This document shows, in pieces, positions 52,887-61,622 of a stretch of 64,000 nucleotides of DNA. The notes below the pieces were generated by a model. It saw only the letters and a program-made list of their open reading frames with translations. It was not told where the DNA came from and did not search any database. The DNA is from QAMX01 sp964448855. Lineage in GTDB: Bacteria > Bacillota > Clostridia > Oscillospirales > QAMX01. Location of the stretch: NCBI GenBank assembly GCA_964448855.1, contig CAYUXI010000009.1:16846-80845 (forward strand), read 5' to 3'. Each line of letters begins with the position of its first letter. Position 1 is the first letter of the stretch. The translations under genes and the position numbers were made by a program.

Positions 52887-52952
52887 GACAGCTGCGCTCT
52901 GCGAAAGAAGCGCAAAAAAAATGGTTTGGAGACCGAAAAATCATCGTAGAAT

Positions 52953-52981
52953 TTGACAAATGCGAAAAAAAGAGGTATGAT
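52953..52981 (+). promoter_or_regulatory. promoter of the DEAD-box helicase gene
   Basis: TTGACA (52953-52958), 17 bp, TATGAT (52976-52981), giving a leader of about 70 nt. Confidence 0.88.
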
Positions 52982-53056
52982 ATATAGGAACAGGAAAAAA
53001 ATCCTCAGAGGGACAGAATTGACATTGACGGAAGAATGAGGTAGAAACGGAACAAT

Positions 53057-54244
53057 ATGGCAGAAAACAGGACTGAACAGGAACAGAATATGCCGTCACA
53101 GGAGAACGGAAAATTTGGCGTTTCCATGTCGCCCGCCATGGAAAAGGCAATGACCGCCATGGGCTTTACGGAGCTGACCGAGGTGCAGCTCAAAACGATT
53201 CCGGAAATGCGGAGCGGCGCGGATCTGGTCGTCAAGGCACCGACCGGGACGGGGAAGACGTTCGCATTTGGCATTCCGATTATTGAACAGATCGATCCGG
53301 AAAAGGCCGAGCTGCAGGCGCTGATTCTTGCGCCGACGAGAGAGCTCGCCGCACAGATTCACGCGGAGCTGTGCCGTTTGACCGCGTATACGTCCGATAT
53401 CCGCATCGCCGTGCTGTACGGCGGCCAGCCGATCGGCGCACAGATCACGCTTTTGAAAAAGCGGCCGCAGATCGTCGTGGCCACGCCGGGGCGTCTGCTC
53501 GACCATATGAGCCGCCGCACCGTAAAGCCGCACAGTGTTCGAATCGCCGTGCTCGACGAAGCGGACGAAATGCTCGATATGGGCTTTTTCAAGGACGTTT
53601 CCAACATTCTGGACAAGCTCCCGAAGGACAAGCAGCTGGCGATGTTCTCTGCGACCATCACGCGGGAGGTCATGGATATCATGTGGCTGTACCAGCGGGA
53701 TGCCGTCGAAATCACGGTGGAGCGCGTGAAGGACAATGAGCCGAAAATCAAGCAGTATGCCCTCCGCCTGGCGCGCAGCGAAAAAACGCCGATGCTGTTC
53801 CGGCTGCTCAACCGGTTTGACTACAAGCGCGTCATGATTTTCTGCAACACCAAGCGTATGACAGAGCGGCTCGTCGGCGATCTGCGCCGTCAGGGCTTCG
53901 ACGCGGACGGGCTGTCCAGCGACATCAGCCAGAGCATCCGGACGAAGATCATGGAGCGCTTCAAAAAGCATCAGCTGCGCATCCTGGTGGCGACGGATGT
54001 GGCCGCCCGCGGCATCGACGTGGACGATGTGGACGCCGTCTTCAACTATGATGTCCCGCAGGATAACGCCTATTACATTCACCGGATTGGCCGAACCGGC
54101 CGCGCCGGGCGTCAGGGTGAGGCGTTTATTTTCTACGATGTGGTCGAGTTTGGCCGCCTGAAGGAAATCATCCGCTACACGCATTCCGACATTCACCCGG
54201 CTCAGCTCACAGAGGATGGCCTGACGGAGATGCACGAGTTCTGA
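53057..54244 (+). CDS. DEAD-box ATP-dependent RNA helicase
   Basis: 395 aa. Motifs in order: Q motif (TELTEVQLKTIP), I PTGTGKT, Ia APTRELA, Ib TPGR, II DEAD, III SAT, IV-type IFCNTKR, V ATDVAARGIDV, VI HRIGRTGRAGR. Contains only the two RecA-like domains with a short tail; lacks the C-terminal RNA-binding domain of DbpA/CsdA. Likely ribosome assembly or RNA turnover. Confidence 0.95.
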   Translation: MAENRTEQEQNMPSQENGKFGVSMSPAMEKAMTAMGFTELTEVQLKTIPEMRSGADLVVKAPTGTGKTFAFGIPIIEQIDPEKAELQALILAPTRELAAQIHAELCRLTAYTSDIRIAVLYGGQPIGAQITLLKKRPQIVVATPGRLLDHMSRRTVKPHSVRIAVLDEADEMLDMGFFKDVSNILDKLPKDKQLAMFSATITREVMDIMWLYQRDAVEITVERVKDNEPKIKQYALRLARSEKTPMLFRLLNRFDYKRVMIFCNTKRMTERLVGDLRRQGFDADGLSSDISQSIRTKIMERFKKHQLRILVATDVAARGIDVDDVDAVFNYDVPQDNAYYIHRIGRTGRAGRQGEAFIFYDVVEFGRLKEIIRYTHSDIHPAQLTEDGLTEMHEF

Positions 54245-54260
54245 AAACCGGCTGACCACC

Positions 54261-54289
54261 TTGAAAAACGCACAGAAATATGATACAAT
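54261..54289 (+). promoter_or_regulatory. promoter of yebC
   Basis: TTGAAA (54261-54266), 17 bp, TACAAT (54284-54289). Confidence 0.82.
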
Positions 54290-54341
54290 AAGGTGCCGAT
54301 AAAAGCACCCATCAACTTGAATATATAAGGGGAAAGTATCC

Positions 54342-55070
54342 ATGTCCGGACATTCCAAATGGAATAACATCAAGCATAAGAAAGAAGCCGGTGACGCGAA
54401 GCGCGCCAAGATCTTCACCAAGATCGGCCGTGAAATCGCGCTCGCCGTCAAGGAAGGCAGCTCGGATCCGGCGGCGAATTCCCGCCTCCGCGATATCATT
54501 GCAAAGGCCAAGACGCAGAATGTGCCGAGCGACAACATCAACCGCATGATCGCCAAATACTCCGGCGAAGGCGGCGGCGCGGATTTCGAGCCGATCACCT
54601 ATGAGGGCTACGGGCCGGGCGGCGTTGCGGTCATCGTCGAAACGCTGACGGATAACCGCAACCGCACGGCGGCGGAAATGCGCCACTACTTCGATAAAAA
54701 CGGCGGCAGCCTGGGCGTAGCCAACTGCGTCTCCTGGCAGTTCGACCAGAAGGGCGTCCTCGTCATTGAAAATGACGGGCAGAACGAAGACGAAATCATG
54801 ATGGCGGCGCTGGATGCCGGTGCCGATGACTGCACGGCGGATGAAGAGATGTTCGAGATTCTGACCTCGCCCGACAGCTTTGGCGATGTCCGTGAGGCGC
54901 TCGAAACCGCCGGGTATGAGTTTGTCGAAGCGGAAATCAAGATGATCCCGCAGACCATGATCACGCTGTCGGATGAGGATGCGCTGAAAAATATGCAGCG
55001 CCTGCTGGACATGATGGAAGACAATGACGATGTCCAGAACGTCTGGCACAACTGGGAACAGGAAGACTGA
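54342..55070 (+). CDS. yebC: YebC/PmpR-family regulator or translation factor
   Basis: 242 aa. N-terminal MSGHSKWNNIKHKKEAGDAKR is the invariant family opening, followed by GYGPGGVAVIVETLTDNRNRT and the two remaining TACO1-type domains. Reported roles are transcription regulation and relief of ribosome stalling at proline stretches. Monocistronic with its own terminator. Confidence 0.96.
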   Translation: MSGHSKWNNIKHKKEAGDAKRAKIFTKIGREIALAVKEGSSDPAANSRLRDIIAKAKTQNVPSDNINRMIAKYSGEGGGADFEPITYEGYGPGGVAVIVETLTDNRNRTAAEMRHYFDKNGGSLGVANCVSWQFDQKGVLVIENDGQNEDEIMMAALDAGADDCTADEEMFEILTSPDSFGDVREALETAGYEFVEAEIKMIPQTMITLSDEDALKNMQRLLDMMEDNDDVQNVWHNWEQED

Positions 55071-55077
55071 GTGTCTC

Positions 55078-55109
55078 AAAGCGCCGATGCATCGCTTCGG
55101 CGCTTTTTT
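55078..55109 (+). terminator. terminator of yebC
   Basis: AAAGCGCCGA / TTCGGCGCTTT stem (55078-55087, 55096-55106) and T-run. Confidence 0.92.
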
Positions 55110-55134
55110 CATCGAACAACAGAGGAGAAATCGA

Positions 55135-55581
55135 ATGGAACCGAATCGAACACTGACCGTCAAGCCGTTTGCGGCGCTGACGGTGGAGGAATTGTATGAA
55201 ATTCTCAGACTGCGCGTCAACGTCTTTGTGGTGGAGCAGCATTGCCCCTACCCGGAAATTGACGGGCAGGACGCAGACGCGCTGCACGTCTGGCTGGAGG
55301 AGGCGGGCGAAATCGTCGCCTATTTGCGCGTGCTGACCCACGGCGTGCCGGGTGAGGCCTGGCTTGGCCGCGTGATCTCCGTCCGCCGCCGCGCCGGGCT
55401 GGGGACGCGGCTGCTCAGAGAGGGGATTCGCCTGGCCCAGGAACACTTCGGCGCAACGACCGTGCGCGTCGAGGCGCAGACGTATGCCAAACCGTTCTAT
55501 GAAGGAGTCGGCTTCCGCCAGACGTCCGACGAATTTTTGGAGGACGGCATCCCGCATATTGAAATGACCCTGACCTGCTGA
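55135..55581 (+). CDS. GNAT N-acetyltransferase, ElaA family
   Basis: 148 aa. LTVEELYEILRLRVNVFVVEQHCPYPEIDGQD is the ElaA-type N-terminus; the acetyl-CoA loop is VRRRAGLGTRLLREG, then AQTYAKPFYEGVGF. ATG at 55135 is preceded by AGAGGAG; in-frame codons further upstream lie in the yebC terminator. It follows yebC by 64 nt, transcribed from readthrough or an unseen promoter. No terminator follows, only repeats. Confidence 0.9.
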   Translation: MEPNRTLTVKPFAALTVEELYEILRLRVNVFVVEQHCPYPEIDGQDADALHVWLEEAGEIVAYLRVLTHGVPGEAWLGRVISVRRRAGLGTRLLREGIRLAQEHFGATTVRVEAQTYAKPFYEGVGFRQTSDEFLEDGIPHIEMTLTC

Positions 55582-56340
55582 CAGCAGCCGGTGGGGTCAC
55601 TTCTCGCTTCTCGCTTCTCACGCGTTCCGAAGGAACGCATATCACAGCATCCGCAGACGTGCATCACAGCGGCGAAGGCCAGCATCGTTCGACGTAGCGG
55701 CGTTCGACGCTGCGGCGTTCGACGCTGCGGCGTTCGACGCAATTCACTTCTCTCCCCTTGCCCTCTCAGTCGGCTAACGCCGACAGCTCTCCCAAAGGGA
55801 GAGCCAAGCGGGCTGGGTGGCTTCGGTCGCAGCCGTCGACATCGGGCAGGGTACGAGCCTCCCTTGTGCACAAGGGAGGTGGTGCGGCGAAGCCGCACCG
55901 GAAGGATTGCTGGTATCTGTGGGAGCGCTTGCGGGTGAGGGTGATGCCACAGGGTACAGCAATCCTTCAGGCACTCCGTGCCAGCTCCCTTTGCACAAGG
56001 GAGCCTTTGGTGGCTGTTCAAGGCCAGCCGCTACGGGTGGGGCGGGAACTTTGAGATATTTGTAGGGCGGGGGTTTACTCCCGCCGTGGTTTTCTCTTGC
56101 TACACGCTGAAATTCATAGCGGGAACATGGGGTAGAGTACGAGCCTCCCTTGTGTAAGAGGGACGGAGGGATTGCCGTCGTGTGTGGAGTAACGATGAAC
56201 GCAAGTGAGCAGCTGGGTGAAGTCTTCTCTCCCTCAGGCAGCTGCGCTGCCAGCTCCCTCGTCAGAGGGAGCTTTTGTCGTTTAGGGAAGGTTGGGCGAT
56301 GTATCCGTAGCATCCAGCTTCTCTACACGCCTTGGCTCCC
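55582..56340. repeat. cluster of imperfect-palindrome (MITE/REP-like) intergenic repeats
   Basis: No gene seen. Distinct parts: a 15-bp tandem repeat CGTTCGACGCTGCGG (55686-55740); hairpin GCTCTCCC/GGGAGAGC (55786-55804); CCTCCCTTGT/ACAAGGGAGG plus GGTGCGGC/GCCGCACC (55858-55899); a second copy of that element in inverted orientation (about 55959-56006); a GTAGGGCGGGGG...CCCGCC hairpin element (about 56050-56095); and AGCTCCCTC/GAGGGAGCT with a short T-run (56252-56274). These are the stem-rich intergenic repeats common in Oscillospirales genomes. No transposase is present. Confidence 0.75.
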
Positions 56341-56389
56341 CCTCTGGGAGAGCCAAGCGAGCTGGGTGGCTACGAGCCATGCATCCATA

Positions 56390-56430
56390 CAAAAACAACC
56401 CGGCATCCAGTCAATGGATGTCGGGTTGTT
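56390..56430 (-). terminator. terminator of the gld/DUF4340 operon (distal, after repeat array)
   Basis: 16-bp stem AACAACCCGGCATCCA with near-complement (56394-56409, 56415-56430); followed on the minus strand by TTTTTG. It lies about 260 nt past the DUF4340 stop. Confidence 0.8.
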
Positions 56431-56432
56431 GT

Positions 56433-56680
56433 GCGTAGGCCATTCCGGCTATCGCGGCCGTTTGGTACGAGTCATTTCATCATCGCGCACATTCTGCGTA
56501 GGCCATTCCGGCTATCGTGGCCATTCTGCGTAGGCGATTCCGGCCTATCACAGCCATTCTGCGTAGGCGATTCCGGCCTATCGCGCACATTTTTCGTAGG
56601 CAATTCCACCTATCGCGACCATTTCGCATGAGCAATTCCACCTATCATAGCCATTTTTCGTAGGCGATTGCACCCCGCCC
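56433..56680. repeat. 32-33-bp tandem repeat array, about seven units, in the DUF4340 3' region
   Basis: Unit starts near 56433, 56496, 56528, 56561, 56594, 56626 and 56658 with core GCGTAGGCGATTCCGGCCTA. There is no spacer sequence between the units (one longer gap of 63 bp). Each unit can pair TAGGC with GCCTA; variants such as TAGG/CCTA keep the pairing. It begins only a few nt after the stop codon and ends at the terminator, so it is a transcribed 3' UTR array. Confidence 0.85.
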
Positions 56681-56688
56681 GCCTGACT

Positions 56689-58119
56689 TTACTGTCCGAG
56701 TGCGGCTGCCTGTTCGACAAGCGACTGCACGGTGCGGATGGAGACGAGCATATCGGTGCGGCCATTGAATTCGGCGCGGCAGAAGTTGACGTCATACTCA
56801 TAGAACGCAAGCGTCATATCGCCGAACGCATCCCGATCGCGCAGGAAGCGGACGGTCAGAAGCGGCGGGGTATCCCAGGTATGTTCGGCGGTGGCTTCCA
56901 CCTGCAGGCCGGTGATGGTTTTCATCATGCTCTCAAAGGAGGAGCCGTCCGTCATCAGGCCGTCAATGGTGTAGACGGCGGTTTCCGTCGTTGTGGTTTC
57001 CCCGCTGTCGTTGGTGGTTTCGACCGATTTGACGGTGCGCTCGATGCGCACGGTGCGGTTGTCCGTTGTCAGCTCCACGGCGGTGATATCGTCGAGCGCT
57101 ATGGCGCAGACGTCGCGCACGGCGAGGTCCTCCTCAAATCCCGCGCGGATTGCATCAATCGCCGCCGCATCGGCCAGGAATATCATAGACGTGCCGCTCC
57201 ATGTCACATAGACGCCGTCATCCGTGGCATGGCCGATGCTGAGGGTAAAGTCCTCGATCGTCGGCTCCGCGTCCTCATCGGTTCCGTACAGCTTGTATTG
57301 CAGGCGGCAGGTCATCTCCGGCGTGACCAGGCCATACGCCTCCAGCGCCTCCAGCTTCGGCGCATGATTGACGCAGTCACCGATCTCCAGGCCGGTGATC
57401 CGTCCGGCCAGGACGGTGACGCCGGTGGAGCGCAGCGGTTCGCCGGTGGTCTGGTCAAACCACTCATAGGCCGGGGTATAGCAGTCCGCCGAGCCGCCCT
57501 CGAGGTAGTTGAGCACCCGCGAACGGTCGCCGGCCTCCAGCTTCACCTGTGTGACGTTCACGCTGCTGATCTGCGGATAGCTGTCCAGCGTTGCAATGTG
57601 ATACAGTCCGCCCATGAATTCGGGCGGCATGGCGTCATCGATCAGGTAGATGGTGGCGTCCTGGTTGTATCGGGCATAATACCCGCCGAGCGCCGTGTTG
57701 GCAATCCCAATTGCGTAGGAAAGGGTGGTGCCGTCTTCCGCAGTGGCTGTGACGGAAAGCGGCGCTTCGTCCAGCCCAAACAGCGCGGTATCCGCGTCGG
57801 CCGGGTCAATTTCCCGCAGGACGGTGACGCTTTTCAGCGCCGCCGCCAGCGCATCGGCCGCATCCGCGGAAACCGGGAAGGTATCGTCGTCGGACTTGTG
57901 CCAGCTGCCGTCCTCCGACCGGGTCAGCGCAACGCGGACACCGTCAAACGTGTAGTCGATGGAGACGATGTCGCCGTCAAAGGTCAGGTATTTGGCGAGC
58001 TGCCTGTCGCCTGTGTCAGCAGGCTCCGTATCGTTGACCAGATGGTTGACGAGCAGATATCCGGCGACGATCACTCCGAGCGCCAGCAATGCGATCAGCA
58101 GTTTCAACGGCTTTTTCAT
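56689..58119 (-). CDS. DUF4340 membrane-anchored extracytoplasmic protein
   Basis: 476 aa. One N-terminal membrane anchor (KLLIALLALGVIVAGYLLVNHLV), then a large extracytoplasmic beta-rich region with the DUF4340 pattern (VRVALTRSEDGSWHKSDDD near residue 62). DUF4340 proteins are routinely encoded with GldG/ABC-2 genes. The start overlaps the gldG stop (TGATG). Function of the system in Bacillota is unknown. Confidence 0.88.
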   Translation of the reverse strand: MKKPLKLLIALLALGVIVAGYLLVNHLVNDTEPADTGDRQLAKYLTFDGDIVSIDYTFDGVRVALTRSEDGSWHKSDDDTFPVSADAADALAAALKSVTVLREIDPADADTALFGLDEAPLSVTATAEDGTTLSYAIGIANTALGGYYARYNQDATIYLIDDAMPPEFMGGLYHIATLDSYPQISSVNVTQVKLEAGDRSRVLNYLEGGSADCYTPAYEWFDQTTGEPLRSTGVTVLAGRITGLEIGDCVNHAPKLEALEAYGLVTPEMTCRLQYKLYGTDEDAEPTIEDFTLSIGHATDDGVYVTWSGTSMIFLADAAAIDAIRAGFEEDLAVRDVCAIALDDITAVELTTDNRTVRIERTVKSVETTNDSGETTTTETAVYTIDGLMTDGSSFESMMKTITGLQVEATAEHTWDTPPLLTVRFLRDRDAFGDMTLAFYEYDVNFCRAEFNGRTDMLVSIRTVQSLVEQAAALGQ

Positions 58120-59549
58120 CAGCGACTTCTCCTTTTGAACCAGATCAGCAGCCCGATGCCGATGGCCACGGCCGGTGCGCCGATGGTCAGCAGCAGCGAC
58201 CAGAAGTGGCTCTCCGATTCGCTGACGACCAGCGGTTCAACGGCCAGACTGACGGAGCGGACGGTGATGGCATCTTCCTTTTCGCAGCAGTAATTGAAGA
58301 GGTTCATGACGAAGTCGGTGTTGCCGTAAACGGCGGTGTTGTCGTCAAACAGCGCATCCGAGGAGACCCAGATCAGATTGCCGGTCTTCCCGTTGACGGT
58401 CTCCGATGCGATGGCCGCCAGCAGGAAGGGGCCGGTGGCGTCGCCGTCCTCCTTGTCGCTGCTGGTCATGGTTCCCACATTTTTCAGATATGCGCCGTCC
58501 GTCGTCGAGAGCAGCGGCGAAACCGTCACCGTGCTGCGGTGGGCATCCATTTCCAGAATGGCGTGTGCCGCCGGGACGATGACATAGCTGTTCGCCGAAA
58601 TGAGCGGATCGGTGATGGTATGTGTATTCAGGTTGGCGATCAGGTTGTAGCGGTAGGCATAGGCCGCGCTGTCCTGCTCAAAGATGACGCCGGAGAGCGC
58701 ACGCATCCCGTAGGCTTCGCAAAGCGCGGCCAGATTGTCCGGCGCAGCGGCTGCATAGTTGGTATACAGGAGCACATTGCCGCCGTTTTCGAGATAGGCG
58801 AGGATTTTGCTCAGCTCTTCTTCGGTCAAATCCTGCTGCGGCGCAGCAAGGACGAGCAGGTCGCAATCCTCCGGCACAGCGTCCTCCGTCAGCAGGCTGA
58901 GCGATTTTTGCGCCAGATTGCCCGCATCCAGCTGCGCACTGAGGTTCGTGCCAAATGCGGTCTCGTTGTGCCCGGTCAGCGTGTAGACGGTCGGCAGCAC
59001 ATCGGTCGTCACGTAGTCCACGGCGCTGGTCAGGGCATTTTCCGCGTCAAAGACGTCCGGCGAGGGGAGTGTGCCGTAGTAGTAATAGTACTGATACAGC
59101 TGAGATTCCGAGTAGGAATAGGTGTAGATGTCGAGTGTATCGACGACGCGGGCGCGTTTGCCGCTGACCACGACGAGGCTATTCTGCGAGGGGTCCTCCT
59201 CCGCGTACTGATTCATAAACGTCGGGTTCAGCGCCGGATCCACATATTCCACACAGATTTTGTCGTTCAGCGCCGCATAGCGCGTCAAAAATTCGTCGAT
59301 CGTCTGGTCAGCGGATTCCTTTTCCGCCCAGACATAGATGGTGACGTCCTCATCGACGCCCCGTGCGATGCTGCGCGTCTGCTCATCGAAGTCGTACAGC
59401 TTGATCGAGGAGGATTCCGGCTTCGTGATCGAGGAGGGCAGGCTGGCCACCAGCAGATTGAGCACCACCACCGCCGCAATGACGATGGCGGAAATCGCGA
59501 TGGAATAGCTGCCGGAGCGGAGACTGCGTGTCATGTGCATTTTTTTCAT
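58119..59549 (-). CDS. GldG-family ABC transporter component
   Basis: 476 aa. N-terminal span (SIAISAIVIAAVVVLNLLVA), extracytoplasmic IFT52/GldG-like domain (YTLTGHNETAFG, DCDLLVLAAPQQDLTEEEL, YLENGGNVLLYTNY), and a C-terminal span with basic end (WSLLLTIGAPAVAIGIGLLIWFKRRSR). Start at 59549 (MKKMHMTRS) uses TGATG overlap with the permease stop; a GTG three codons upstream is the alternative. Confidence 0.9.
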   Translation of the reverse strand: MKKMHMTRSLRSGSYSIAISAIVIAAVVVLNLLVASLPSSITKPESSSIKLYDFDEQTRSIARGVDEDVTIYVWAEKESADQTIDEFLTRYAALNDKICVEYVDPALNPTFMNQYAEEDPSQNSLVVVSGKRARVVDTLDIYTYSYSESQLYQYYYYYGTLPSPDVFDAENALTSAVDYVTTDVLPTVYTLTGHNETAFGTNLSAQLDAGNLAQKSLSLLTEDAVPEDCDLLVLAAPQQDLTEEELSKILAYLENGGNVLLYTNYAAAAPDNLAALCEAYGMRALSGVIFEQDSAAYAYRYNLIANLNTHTITDPLISANSYVIVPAAHAILEMDAHRSTVTVSPLLSTTDGAYLKNVGTMTSSDKEDGDATGPFLLAAIASETVNGKTGNLIWVSSDALFDDNTAVYGNTDFVMNLFNYCCEKEDAITVRSVSLAVEPLVVSESESHFWSLLLTIGAPAVAIGIGLLIWFKRRSR

Positions 59550-60418
59550 CAGTTCCACCGCCTTTTCTCGAGCGACTGCGCCGACAGGAAGCAGAACAGC
59601 GCCGTGCCGGACAGGTAGTAAAAGAGTGCCGTCATGTCAAACAGGCCGTTCTGCGTGAAGGCGGCCAGGCGGTCAAACGCCGTGAACACGCCGAGGACGG
59701 ACGAAATGGCCGAGGTCAGCATATCCGGCTTCCAGAGGTACAGGACAAGCAGCGCCATTTCCAGAATCACGCCGGTCGCGACGGCGGCGGCATGGTTGGC
59801 GGTTGTGCTGCGGACGAGGAAGGCGATCAGGAGGGCCATCACGGTAAAGACCGCGACGGCGGCCAGCGCGCTGTCACTCATCAGGGAGCGGATGCCGTCC
59901 ATGAAATAGACAATCAGCAGCACGGCCAGGCAGACGACAGCCGAAATGATCTGGCTTTCGGTCAGGGTGGAGATCAGCAGGCCGAGGGCGATCAGCATGG
60001 AGCCGAACAGAAAAAAGGCGAGCAGGCCGCCGTAGGCCGCAACGTAGTTGACCGTGCCGAATTGTGCCAGAATCAGCGGATACAGGCACATAAACAGGAC
60101 AGGAATGGCAAAAACCGTCACCATGGCGAAGAATTTGCCGAGCACAATTTCCCACATGGAAATCGGCGAGGTGAACAGCAGCTGATCCGTCTTCTGCCGC
60201 GTTTCCTCCGCCATGGAGCGCATGGTCAGAATCGGAATGGCCAGCAGGAAGATGAAGCTGACCGGGGAGAGGATGTATTCCATTCCGGAGTAGTAGGCGC
60301 CCTTCAGGTTATAGGCCGTCAGGTAAATCCCGGCGAACAGCAGGATAAACGCGATGAAAATGCAGCCGGTCATGCCGGTAAACAGCTGCTTCAGCTCTTT
60401 TCGATAGACAGTTGACAC
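59549..60418 (-). CDS. ABC-2 type permease (GldF-like)
   Basis: 289 aa with six membrane spans: starts MSTVYRKELKQLFTGMTGCIFIAFILLFAG, with the MRSMAEETRQKTDQLLFTSPISMWEIVLGKF loop typical of ABC-2/GldF permeases. GTG start at 60418, 3 nt past the ATPase stop. Middle of ATPase-permease-GldG-DUF4340. Confidence 0.9.
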   Translation of the reverse strand: MSTVYRKELKQLFTGMTGCIFIAFILLFAGIYLTAYNLKGAYYSGMEYILSPVSFIFLLAIPILTMRSMAEETRQKTDQLLFTSPISMWEIVLGKFFAMVTVFAIPVLFMCLYPLILAQFGTVNYVAAYGGLLAFFLFGSMLIALGLLISTLTESQIISAVVCLAVLLIVYFMDGIRSLMSDSALAAVAVFTVMALLIAFLVRSTTANHAAAVATGVILEMALLVLYLWKPDMLTSAISSVLGVFTAFDRLAAFTQNGLFDMTALFYYLSGTALFCFLSAQSLEKRRWN

Positions 60419-60421
60419 GAA

Positions 60422-61471
60422 TCATTCCCCCTTTTCATCGTCGTGTTCGTCAGCCGATTCGGCAGGATCCGCATCGACAGCTTCGACGACTCCTTCCGCG
60501 TCTGCATCTGCATCCGCGTCGAACGCAGCGTCGTCGCCGGTCAGCTCCAGGAACACGTCCTCCAGCGAAGCGCGGGGGCGCTGCATTTCCAGTAGCGGGA
60601 GACGCGCCTCGGCAAGGCGGTAGAAAATGCGTTCGCGCAGATCGTCCGATGGCTCGCAGACGTCCAGACGGATATCCACGGCTTCCGTTTCCAGCTCGGA
60701 CGGCAGAACGGTGATCGCGGCCTCCGAACGGAACGGCGACAGTGCCGATTCAGCGGCGGAAGCGCTGCCGCGCACCGTCAGCGTCAGTGCATTTTGGGCG
60801 GAGAGGCGGCGGCTCAGGCTTTCCGGCGTATCTGATGCGACCAGATGCCCGTGCGACAGAATCAGAACCGTGTCGCACACGGCGCTGACCTCCGACAGGA
60901 TATGGCTGGACAGAATCACGGTGTGCCGTTCGCGCAGGCCGCGAATCAGCTCGCGCATTTCAATGATCTGCTTGGGGTCGAGGCCGACGGTCGGTTCGTC
61001 CAGAATCAGCACGTCGGGAAAGCCGACCAGCGCCTGCGCCAGGCCGACGCGCTGGCGATAGCCCTTGGACAGGTGGCGAATCAGCCGGTCTGCGACGTCG
61101 GAGATGCCCGTCATTTCCATGACCTCGTCGAGATGGGAAGGCCGCTCTGCCTTCGGCAGATTTTTCAGACCGGCCACAATTTTCAGATATTCCCGCGGCG
61201 TCAGATCGGTGTAGAGCGGCGGCAGCTCCGGCAGATACCCGATGCAGCGCTTGGCCGCCTTCGGTTCGGCGAAGATGTCGTGCCCGTCCACGGTGACGGT
61301 GCCGGATGTGGCGGAGATGTACCCGGTGATGATGTTCATCGTCGTGGATTTTCCCGCACCATTCGGGCCGAGAAAGCCGTAAATCTGGCCTTTTTCCACG
61401 GAAAAGCTCAGATCATCGACGGCGTTGACGCGGCCGTTGTACGTTTTTGTCAGGTGTTCAACTTCGATCAA
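60422..61471 (-). CDS. ABC transporter ATP-binding protein (GldA-like) with acidic tail, TTG start
   Basis: 349 aa. Walker A GPNGAGKST, signature LSKGYRQRVGLAQAL, Walker B DVLILDEPTVGLDP, H-loop LSSHIL, followed by the DUF4162-like C-terminal region. Start is a TTG at 61471 (MIEVEHLTKTYNG), 8 nt after a perfect GGAGG; no ATG fits. An unusual Asp/Ala/Glu-rich tail of about 38 residues follows LELTGDD. First gene of the four-gene unit. Confidence 0.9.
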   Translation of the reverse strand: MIEVEHLTKTYNGRVNAVDDLSFSVEKGQIYGFLGPNGAGKSTTMNIITGYISATSGTVTVDGHDIFAEPKAAKRCIGYLPELPPLYTDLTPREYLKIVAGLKNLPKAERPSHLDEVMEMTGISDVADRLIRHLSKGYRQRVGLAQALVGFPDVLILDEPTVGLDPKQIIEMRELIRGLRERHTVILSSHILSEVSAVCDTVLILSHGHLVASDTPESLSRRLSAQNALTLTVRGSASAAESALSPFRSEAAITVLPSELETEAVDIRLDVCEPSDDLRERIFYRLAEARLPLLEMQRPRASLEDVFLELTGDDAAFDADADADAEGVVEAVDADPAESADEHDDEKGE

Positions 61472-61622
61472 AAAAATGACCTCCAGACTGCGGCCGCACG
61501 GGAATGCCGCACGGCCGTAAAAAATCGCAGGGGTTGGAAATTTACTTGTATCATACCGCTTTCCCTGAAAAACGGGGTGACGCGTGGGTAAAAAGTCTGT
61601 AAACGAATTGTGTCGGCTGCTG

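Noticed and set aside
56433..56680. Possible CRISPR array (regular ~33-bp repeats)
   Set aside because: Units abut each other with no spacers, are degenerate along their whole length, and no cas genes are present. It is a tandem repeat.
55582..56688. Insertion sequence or prophage remnant
   Set aside because: No transposase, integrase or terminal duplication seen; only small palindromic repeats.
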